A stretch of DNA of 33,388 nt from Runella sp. (lineage in GTDB: Bacteria > Bacteroidota > Bacteroidia > Cytophagales > Spirosomataceae): positions 1 through 33,388 of the forward strand of contig NZ_JAIXST010000263.1 in NCBI RefSeq assembly GCF_027484545.1. The letters run 5' to 3'. This document shows, in pieces, positions 23,804 to 30,452 of this stretch. Every line of letters starts with the position of its first letter. The stretch's first letter is position 1. The notes beneath the pieces are model-generated. The model did no database searches and was not told the DNA's origin. It saw only the letters and a program-made list of their open reading frames with translations. Made by a program: the position numbers and the translations under genes.

Positions 23804-26170
23804 TTATATTTTGCCCGTATCTTTCAATTTCTTCCAGATTTTATAAGGCGTAATGGGAATGTCCATGTGGGTAACGCCATATACTGAAAGCGCATCAACG
23901 ATGGCATTGGCAATGGCGGGCGGCGCTCCTACCGTTGGCGATTCGCCTACGCCTTTGGCCCCAATAGGGTGATGCGGTGACGGGGTAATTACGTGGCCGG
24001 TTTCCCACTTCGGAGACTCGACGGCAGTGGGTACCAGATAATCCATTAAAGTACCGTTCAGAATATTTCCTGCTTCGTCGTAAATCAATTCTTCGTACAT
24101 CGCCGGCGCGATACCCTGCGTCAATCCACCATGAACCTGACCCTGCACAATCATCGGGTTAATGATGTGACCGCAGTCATCAATAGCGACAAAACGACGT
24201 ACTTTGATTTCAAAGGTCTCGCTGTCTATGTCCACCACGCAGATGTAAGCACCCGACGGGAAAGTAAGGTTTGGTGGATCGTAATAGTGCGTTGCCTCAA
24301 AACCTGCTTCCATGCCTTGCGGATGATTGGTATAAGCTGCGAAAACCAATTCCTGAATCGTTTTCGATTTTTCGGGTGCTCCTTTTACTGAGAATTTGCC
24401 GGGTTCCCATTCTAAATCTTCTTCACTTACTTCGAGCAAATAAGCCGCGATTTTACGGGCTTTATCGCGCAATTTACGCGCGGCCATTACTGCGGCAGCT
24501 CCTGCCGTAGGCGTGGAGCGGCTGGCGTAAGTGCCTAATCCGTAAGGAGCGGTGTCGGTATCTCCTTCTTCTACCTGAATGTGTTCGGCAGGGATGCCGA
24601 GTTCTTCGGCGATGATTTGAGCGTAGGTTGTTTCGTGGCCCTGTCCCTGTGATTTGGTCCCAAAACGCGCAATGGCTTTGCCCGTGGGATGAACCCTGAT
24701 TTCGGCAGAATCAAACATTTTAATACCCAAAATGTCAAAATCCTTCGAGGGACCTGCACCGACGATTTCGGTAAACGTGGAGATGCCAATCCCCATAAGC
24801 TCGCCTTTTTTGCGTTTTTCGACCTGCTCTGCGCGGAGTCCGTCGTAATCAATGGCGTTCATGGCTTTTTCCAACCCAGCAACGTAGTCGCCGCTATCGT
24901 ATTCCCAACCAAGAGGGGATTTGTACGGGAATTGGTCTTTTTGGATGAAATTCTCAATCCGTAATTTGGCAGGATCTTTACCGATTTCAAATGCCAAACG
25001 GTCGGTAATGCGTTCGATGGCGTGAACGGCCTCCGTTACCCGGAACGAACAGCGATAGGCTACGCCTCCCGGTGGCTTATTGGTATAAACGGCATCGGCT
25101 TCTACAAAAGAGGTGGGGTAATCGTACGAACCCGTACATACCGAGAACATGCCGATAGGGAATTTGGACGGGTTGGCGGCGGCATCTGTATAGCCATGAT
25201 CGGCCAAAATTTTGAAGCGCGTCGCCAAAATCTTACCTTCTTTAGTAGCCGCCATTTCGGCAGTGATGTGATAATCACGGGCAAACGAGTCGGCTTGCAG
25301 GTTTTCACTGCGGTCTTCAATCCATTTGACGGGCTTTCCTACCAAAAACGAGACTGCAATCGCAATCACATAGCCGGGATAAACGGGAACTTTACCCCCA
25401 AAACCACCTCCAATATCCGGTGAAATTACCCGAATTTTTTCCTCCGTCAACCCGACGTGACCAGCAACTAACGCAATTACGGTGCGGATGGCGTGAGGTG
25501 CCTGTGTGGTCATGTACATCGTGAGATGATTATCCACTTTGTCGTAATCGGCGACGCAACCGCAGGTTTCTATGGAGGCTACGTGGATACGAGGAATGTG
25601 CATTTGTTCTTTCACCACCACATCGGCGTTGGAAAAAACTGCTTCGGTTTCTTCGCGGCTGCCTGCCTGCCAGTGCCAAATATGATTGTCGGTTTTGCCC
25701 GGTTTGTCGGGGCGAAGGATCGGGGCATCATCATTCAATGATTTGTAGGGGTCCATGAGCGGTTTCATGGGCTCATATTCTACAATCACGGCTTCTTTTC
25801 CGTCCCGGGCGGCGTAGCGACTGGTGGCTATGACGGCCGCCACTTCCTGCGCCTGATACATGACGGTATCGGTTGGCAATACCATTTGCGTATCCGACAT
25901 TAGAGTGGGCATCCAATGAAGATTATATTGCTCTAAGTCTTTGCCCGTTACTACGGCGACTACTCCAGGTATTTTGAGAGCGGCTTCTGTATTAATTTTT
26001 TTGATTTTCGCGTAGGCATAAGGGCTGCGTACAATATCCATGTAGAGCATGCCGGGTAATTTTATATCATCTACGTAATTACCTTTGCCCTGAATGAAAC
26101 GTGCGTCTTCCTTGCGTTTCATGGAGTGACCCATGCCACTGATTGCTTTTGATGTTTTACACTGTATCAT
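23804..26170 (-). CDS. coxL: Aerobic carbon monoxide dehydrogenase, large (molybdenum) subunit, form I
   Basis: CoxL holds the copper-sulfur-molybdenum active site that oxidises CO to CO2. The 788-residue protein has the molybdopterin-binding landmarks PDIGGGFGGK, the glutamine in TTQAPHA and the catalytic E743 in KGVGES. The active-site loop reads AYRCSFR (371-377), with the copper-binding Cys at 374. This is the signature of true, form I CO dehydrogenase; form II (and related) enzymes have AYRGAGR. The N-terminus GMGHSMKRKEDARFIQGKGNYVDDI is also typical. It is 18 bp after coxS, in the order coxM-coxS-coxL. The electron acceptor, usually a quinone or the respiratory chain, is not encoded here. 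Confidence 0.95.
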   Translation of the reverse strand: MIQCKTSKAISGMGHSMKRKEDARFIQGKGNYVDDIKLPGMLYMDIVRSPYAYAKIKKINTEAALKIPGVVAVVTGKDLEQYNLHWMPTLMSDTQMVLPTDTVMYQAQEVAAVIATSRYAARDGKEAVIVEYEPMKPLMDPYKSLNDDAPILRPDKPGKTDNHIWHWQAGSREETEAVFSNADVVVKEQMHIPRIHVASIETCGCVADYDKVDNHLTMYMTTQAPHAIRTVIALVAGHVGLTEEKIRVISPDIGGGFGGKVPVYPGYVIAIAVSFLVGKPVKWIEDRSENLQADSFARDYHITAEMAATKEGKILATRFKILADHGYTDAAANPSKFPIGMFSVCTGSYDYPTSFVEADAVYTNKPPGGVAYRCSFRVTEAVHAIERITDRLAFEIGKDPAKLRIENFIQKDQFPYKSPLGWEYDSGDYVAGLEKAMNAIDYDGLRAEQVEKRKKGELMGIGISTFTEIVGAGPSKDFDILGIKMFDSAEIRVHPTGKAIARFGTKSQGQGHETTYAQIIAEELGIPAEHIQVEEGDTDTAPYGLGTYASRSTPTAGAAAVMAARKLRDKARKIAAYLLEVSEEDLEWEPGKFSVKGAPEKSKTIQELVFAAYTNHPQGMEAGFEATHYYDPPNLTFPSGAYICVVDIDSETFEIKVRRFVAIDDCGHIINPMIVQGQVHGGLTQGIAPAMYEELIYDEAGNILNGTLMDYLVPTAVESPKWETGHVITPSPHHPIGAKGVGESPTVGAPPAIANAIVDALSVYGVTHMDIPITPYKIWKKLKDTGKI

Positions 26171-26188
26171 GTTTTTTCAGTTTAAGGG

Positions 26189-26689
26189 TTACACAAATTC
26201 AGGTTCGGTCGATGGCAGCTCTTCTCCCCGTATTTTGGCTCCGGCGTATTGGATGGCTTTCACGATGTTGTTGTAACCCGTACAGCGGCATAAATTTCCT
26301 GAAATCCCCCAACGAATTTCATCTTCGGTTGGATTCGGATTGTTTTGGAGCAATTCAGAAGCCCTCATCATCATGCCCGGCGTGCAGAAGCCGCAGTGCA
26401 GTCCGTGATTTTCTTTAAAACCTTCCTGCAAAGGATGCAGACTGCCCTCAGGTGCCAGTCCTTCAACGGTTTGGATTTCTTTGCCGTTGGCCTGAACCGC
26501 CAAAACGGTGCAGGATTTGACAGATTTTCCATTTAATAAAATGGTACAGGCGCCGCAACTTGAGGTATCACAACCGATGTGTGTACCCGTCAGATTGAGC
26601 ACTTCACGTATAAAATGCACCAATAACAAGCGGTTTTCCACCTGTAATGTATGTGCTGTACCATTGACAGTTATTGTAATTTCTTTCAT
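26189..26689 (-). CDS. coxS: CO dehydrogenase small iron-sulfur subunit
   Basis: The 166-residue protein carries two 2Fe-2S clusters that pass electrons from the molybdenum site to FAD. The plant-ferredoxin-type cluster uses C40, C45, C48 and C60 ([17 protein letters not shown]). The second uses C99, C102, C134 and C136 ([10 protein letters not shown] and NLCRCTGY). All eight cysteines are present. It lies between coxM and coxL. The 100-bp gap after coxM holds a CCCCGAGGGG-type short GC-rich element. Confidence 0.96.
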   Translation of the reverse strand: MKEITITVNGTAHTLQVENRLLLVHFIREVLNLTGTHIGCDTSSCGACTILLNGKSVKSCTVLAVQANGKEIQTVEGLAPEGSLHPLQEGFKENHGLHCGFCTPGMMMRASELLQNNPNPTEDEIRWGISGNLCRCTGYNNIVKAIQYAGAKIRGEELPSTEPEFV

Positions 26690-26789
26690 AAGCCCCTGAA
26701 TCCCCGAGGGGGACTTTGTTTAAAGTGATAGTTAATTGTATGTTTTATGCAAGGAAAATAAGCCTTCGTCGGTACGTGATTTGGGCTTT

Positions 26790-27659
26790 TTAGATTAAAA
26801 TCCGCTCTGAAGCTTTCTTAATCATCCGTTTTACGAGTACGGCGACCATATCTCGTTTGTATTCTTCGCTGCCCCTTAAATCGGAGGAAGGACTGCAATC
26901 TTCGGAAGCGTATTTAGCAGCTTCGGCGATGGTTTCGGTCGTAAGGGTTTTGCCGATTAAGGCAGCTTCCGAACGGGCTGCACGTAAGGGAACGGGATTT
27001 ACGTTGGTGAGGCCGATTCCGGCGGCAGTACAAACGCCGTTAGCGTCGAGGGTTAGTTGAACGGCTACCCCTGCGGTAGCATAATCGCCTACTTTGCGTT
27101 CCAACTTGTGGTACGCACTGCTTGTACCGGCCGGTGGTACCGGAATTTGGATTTCGGTCAAAATTTCTCCGTGTTGCAGGGCAGTCATGTAAAAGCCGTA
27201 GAAAAATTCATCAATGGGAATCGCTCTTTCGCCGTCGGGTCCGGTAGCAATAACGGTGGCCCCCAGAGCAATCATTACGGCAGGATGGTCATTGGCGGCA
27301 TCGCCGTGGGCTAAATTTCCACCCAGGGTTCCCATGTTGCGAACCTGAGGGTCGGCAATGAGGTGAGTTACATCCTCAAAAATGGGAAAGTGCTTTTTCA
27401 ATAAATCAGAATGTTCGGCCTCGACTTCCCGAACTAATGCTCCAATTTTGACTGTGCCATTTTCTTCGCTGATGTGCGATAGTCCGGCAATACCGTTGAT
27501 GTCAATAAGTCGTTCGGGTGAAGCGAAACGCAGTTTCATCATCGGAATCAGGCTATGCCCGCCTGACAGTATTTTGGCCTCGTCTCCGTACTTTTGGAGC
27601 AGCCCGATGGCCTCTTCCAAAGTAGTGGGGGCATCATACTCAAAAGGTGCTGGAATCAT
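26790..27659 (-). CDS. coxM: CO dehydrogenase medium FAD-binding subunit
   Basis: The 289-residue protein binds FAD and takes electrons from CoxS. It has the molybdopterin-dehydrogenase FAD domain with SGGHS (32-36) and TLGGNLAHGD (111-120), and a C-terminal CO_deh_flav_C domain (about 180-285, KVGDYATAGVAVQL). The length matches CoxM. It starts with ATG 39 bp after the CPxC membrane protein gene, so both are probably on one transcript. Confidence 0.96.
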   Translation of the reverse strand: MIPAPFEYDAPTTLEEAIGLLQKYGDEAKILSGGHSLIPMMKLRFASPERLIDINGIAGLSHISEENGTVKIGALVREVEAEHSDLLKKHFPIFEDVTHLIADPQVRNMGTLGGNLAHGDAANDHPAVMIALGATVIATGPDGERAIPIDEFFYGFYMTALQHGEILTEIQIPVPPAGTSSAYHKLERKVGDYATAGVAVQLTLDANGVCTAAGIGLTNVNPVPLRAARSEAALIGKTLTTETIAEAAKYASEDCSPSSDLRGSEEYKRDMVAVLVKRMIKKASERILI

Positions 27660-27698
27660 AAAAAAACTGAATTTAAGAGTTTAGGAATAAATAAAGAC

Positions 27699-28196
27699 TT
27701 ATGAAACCTTGATATGATTCCGGGCCTTACTAAGGATACGGAATATAAATTGATTGATAATTCTGAAACCGCTTCCATTGTAAAAAGCGGCCACAAACAA
27801 CAGCATAGCACCTGCGTAATAAAACCCAAACGCAAAAGGAACTAATACGCCTATTGCTACAAACAGTAAACCTATTAAAGCGGCCATCAATGCTTTGATT
27901 GTACCGGTGCCTCGATAGTTTCGATAAATGCCATAAAGAACCGCTCCCCCCAAGACGAATGCAGCCCATGCTCCCCAATCGGTATGGTGAGAGACCAACG
28001 GCGATATACCGCACATGGCTAAACTGCTGCTATAGGCTACCAGACAGAAAGGGCACTTGGGCAATAAAATGAGCAAAAAGCTAAGAGAAGAAGGCAGAGA
28101 GGTGTTAAACGATACTCTTTTAGGAGCAGGTGAGGTAGTTTGGCAAGCCGATTGGCACTTTCCGGTCTGTGAAGAAACACGAGATAGCGAGCGCAT
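27699..28196 (-). CDS. Small membrane protein with CPFC motif, first gene of the cox operon
   Basis: I do not recognise a family with certainty. The 165-residue protein has a basic, Cys-containing N-terminus (C14 and C18 in KCQSACQ), then about four transmembrane segments (37-62, 75-92, 101-118, 121-138). The first segment holds CPFC (48-51) and a further C62, a pattern found in membrane metal-binding or thiol-disulfide proteins such as MerC- or MerT-like ones. The start is the ATG at 28196. It lies 39 bp upstream of coxM in the same direction. It could act in copper supply or in anchoring the enzyme, but that is inference only. Confidence 0.75.
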   Translation of the reverse strand: MRSLSRVSSQTGKCQSACQTTSPAPKRVSFNTSLPSSLSFLLILLPKCPFCLVAYSSSLAMCGISPLVSHHTDWGAWAAFVLGGAVLYGIYRNYRGTGTIKALMAALIGLLFVAIGVLVPFAFGFYYAGAMLLFVAAFYNGSGFRIINQFIFRILSKARNHIKVS

Positions 28197-28236
28197 AGGC
28201 TTATCGTTTTAAGTAAATGCCAGGTTAAAGTTGAAA

Positions 28237-28244
28237 CAAAACTA
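28237..28244 (-). promoter_or_regulatory. Candidate -7 box of the cox operon
   Basis: On the minus strand this reads TAGTTTTG, a match to TAnnTTTG, 40 bp before the first ATG (28196). No good -33 TTTG is seen at the normal distance, which would fit a promoter that needs an activator, such as one bound at 28320-28349. Confidence 0.4.
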
Positions 28245-28319
28245 AAAATCTGTTTTCAAATTAAAAAGCATACTTTAATAATATTTTTAGAAGAATTTGG
28301 ACTGAATGGCTTAATAATA

Positions 28320-28349
28320 CTATACGTTATGTTTATTGTTCTATACGTA
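28320..28349 (-). promoter_or_regulatory. LytTR-type direct repeats upstream of the cox operon
   Basis: On the minus strand TACGTATAG and AACGTATAG are separated by exactly 12 bp. Each agrees with the LytTR-family consensus [TA][AC][CA]GTTN[AG][TG] at 8 of 9 positions, and the family's 12-13 bp spacing is met. They point toward the operon, 75 bp upstream of its candidate -7 box. RcoM, the CO-sensing regulator of cox genes elsewhere, uses a LytTR domain. No such regulator gene is in the window. Confidence 0.5.
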
Positions 28350-28427
28350 GAAACAGGTTTTTGGGCTCTGTCGTACGTATTTTGTCCTGAATGAGCACCG
28401 AAATTTTATGTGAGGGGTGTTTGATAC

Positions 28428-29444
28428 TTACAGCAAAGGAAGGCGTACGCTGAATCGGGTTCCGTTGTTGGCTACTTCGACCTGAAGGTTGGAGAGAAGG
28501 CGGTAGCGATTAATGATATTTTGCAGACCCAATTGGGTGGATTTTTCAAAAGTCTTCTTTTCCTGTACATTATTTTCAACGGTCAGAAAATCGCCTTCCT
28601 GCAAAATTTTGATTTTAAGGGGATTTTCGCGGGAAATAACGTTGTGCTTGATGGCATTCTCAATCAGCATTTGCAGGCTTAACGGTGCTATGTGCTGATG
28701 GTACGTTTGGGCAGGAATGTCTTTTTCAATCTGTAAATTTTCTCGAAAACGAATTTTGTTCAGGTACACGTAGGCGTCTAAAAACTGCATTTCTTCCTCC
28801 AGCGTTACCGTATTTTTTTCTCGACTTACCAACACATACCGATACACATCCGACAGCCGATCTAAATACATTTGGGCAGGAATATTTTCCTCCTCAATGA
28901 GCGAGGCCAGCGTGTTGAGGCTATTGAACAGAAAATGAGGGTCTAATTGATTTTTTAGGGTTTCGAGTTGCGATTGTACGTTTTCGCGGGCCAACGCCTC
29001 GGTTTTTTGCACATGGCGCTTCCACGACTGAAAGAAATAGACGTTTTCGTAAATCAGGGTCACAATCAGCGTAGGAATCAGACTGATACGAAAACCCATG
29101 AAAAGGGGCGGTTGGTCATTGAATTGCAACATGTATTTGCAAAAGCCATAATCGACAAGAATCGTAACGAGCAGCGTGTAGACAAGACTGGTCAAGGTTT
29201 GATAAATGAGTCGTCTGGCAGTTTGATTGTACTTGGGGAAAATCTGACGGGAGCGGTTGAAAATGAAGCGATTGCCTTCCCAAAGAAACAGGGTATTCAG
29301 AAAACAGGTAGTCATCCAATGCGCGATTTCTTTTCCGTTTTCCAAAAAAAACACATCGCTGTGAGTAACCAAAGGGATAAGCAGGCTGAGCAGCGGAATG
29401 CCAATCAACCTTGCTTTTGTGTCATGCAGAACTACCTGTTCCAT
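28428..29444 (-). CDS. LytS/YehU-type sensor histidine kinase
   Basis: The 338-residue membrane kinase has about four transmembrane helices in the first 140 residues, then the His_kinase region with the phosphorylated H170 in NQLDPHFLFNSLNTLASL and an ATPase domain with the N-box MLIENAIKHN and the terminal NNGTRFSVRLPLL. Such kinases usually signal to a LytTR response regulator encoded next to them, but none is found here. It lies 16 bp after the NmrA-like gene on the same strand. The start is a clear ATG. Confidence 0.92.
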   Translation of the reverse strand: MEQVVLHDTKARLIGIPLLSLLIPLVTHSDVFFLENGKEIAHWMTTCFLNTLFLWEGNRFIFNRSRQIFPKYNQTARRLIYQTLTSLVYTLLVTILVDYGFCKYMLQFNDQPPLFMGFRISLIPTLIVTLIYENVYFFQSWKRHVQKTEALARENVQSQLETLKNQLDPHFLFNSLNTLASLIEEENIPAQMYLDRLSDVYRYVLVSREKNTVTLEEEMQFLDAYVYLNKIRFRENLQIEKDIPAQTYHQHIAPLSLQMLIENAIKHNVISRENPLKIKILQEGDFLTVENNVQEKKTFEKSTQLGLQNIINRYRLLSNLQVEVANNGTRFSVRLPLL

Positions 29445-29460
29445 AAATGCTTGATTTTCC

Positions 29461-30351
29461 TCAAAGGTACAAACTTTTTTCGTCCTTGAATTGAAGCGTA
29501 AATTCTTCCAACGAGGTGCGGGGCTTTCCTAAATCCTCCCACGTTTTTTTTGCGAGAAATACCTCATTCGTTTTTTCATAAAAGCCAAACAACTCAGCTA
29601 AATGTGCCATTTTAGGCGAAAAAACACCTACTGTTCGAACCAGCCAAAGGGGCATTACCTGCATTTTCAGCCGAGGATTGAAGCTTACCTTCAGTCTGTC
29701 AATGATTTGCTTATAATTCATTTTTTCATTTCCCTGAACGGCATAATGGGTATCGAATGCTTCGGGATTATTAAGGGACTCAATGACCTGAACGGCGTAA
29801 TCGACGGAGTTCATCCAGTAAAAATCCACCGGTTTGCCTATCCATTGAAAAGTATCTTTTTTGATACCCCAAAAAATACTGTCCAAAAACCAGGTAGGGT
29901 GAAAAATGGTGAACGGGATACCTGATTGCTCAATAAATGCGTGACCTTGTCGTCGGATTTGATTTTGTAATATATCCCGGTCGTGCTCAACAAAAGGATA
30001 CGCCCCCAACGCACTGATTTTCAGGATTTGCTGAATGTCAGTCAATTGACAGGCTTCCACGATATTTTTAATCCCTTCCCTTTCGGTATAAAAAGACTGA
30101 TTGGGAGAGACGTCATCTGAATTGAGATTAATGTACACGTAATCAACGCCTTTAAAAGCATGAATAAGGCTTGTTGGATCGGTAACGTCTCCCGGTACCA
30201 ACTCTATGGAAGCGGGCAATAACTTCTTTGCCTTTTCCAAATCTCTTACCAAGGCTCGGACCTGATAGCCGTGCCAAAGCAGTTGTTGAATGACTGGTTG
30301 CGCCAAGCGGCCCGTGGCCCCGACGACTGCGATTGTTTTTGATGTTTTCAT
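29461..30351 (-). CDS. NmrA-like NAD(P)-binding protein
   Basis: The 296-residue protein has the N-terminal nucleotide-binding fold of atypical short-chain dehydrogenases (VVGATGRLAQPVIQQLLWHG, then VRALVRD). The third glycine of the GATGxxG motif is replaced by alanine in GATGRLA. The SDR Tyr-x3-Lys pair is not clear, so it may be a redox-sensing or low-activity NmrA-type protein rather than an oxidoreductase. It is followed after 16 bp by the LytS-type kinase gene, so both may be co-transcribed. The function is unknown. Confidence 0.88.
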   Translation of the reverse strand: MKTSKTIAVVGATGRLAQPVIQQLLWHGYQVRALVRDLEKAKKLLPASIELVPGDVTDPTSLIHAFKGVDYVYINLNSDDVSPNQSFYTEREGIKNIVEACQLTDIQQILKISALGAYPFVEHDRDILQNQIRRQGHAFIEQSGIPFTIFHPTWFLDSIFWGIKKDTFQWIGKPVDFYWMNSVDYAVQVIESLNNPEAFDTHYAVQGNEKMNYKQIIDRLKVSFNPRLKMQVMPLWLVRTVGVFSPKMAHLAELFGFYEKTNEVFLAKKTWEDLGKPRTSLEEFTLQFKDEKSLYL

Positions 30352-30365
30352 GTTTGTTTTATTTT

Positions 30366-30444
30366 AGAACACAGATAAAACGGATTCAACAGATAACTGC
30401 GGATGGTTTGTTATTTAGCTTTCAATCTGTACTATCTATGTTCT
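30366..30444. repeat. Imperfect long-armed inverted repeat between genes
   Basis: AGAACACAGATA (30366-30377) is matched in inverse orientation by TATCTATGTTCT (30433-30444) at 11 of 12 positions, with further inner CAGAT/ATCTG complementarity. It lies just 3' of the second TonB-dependent receptor gene and upstream of the NmrA-like gene. The ACACAGAT...GGAT type is, from memory, common between genes. It could also serve as a transcript end. Confidence 0.55.
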
Positions 30445-30452
30445 ATTGAAAA

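Noticed and set aside
23804-27659. Reading the large, medium and small subunits as xanthine dehydrogenase or another form II hydroxylase
   Set aside because: The AYRCSFR loop and the coxG-D-E-F accessory genes point to true CO dehydrogenase.
28968-29489. 173-residue plus-strand frame
   Set aside because: Antisense to the histidine kinase, with no recognisable motif.
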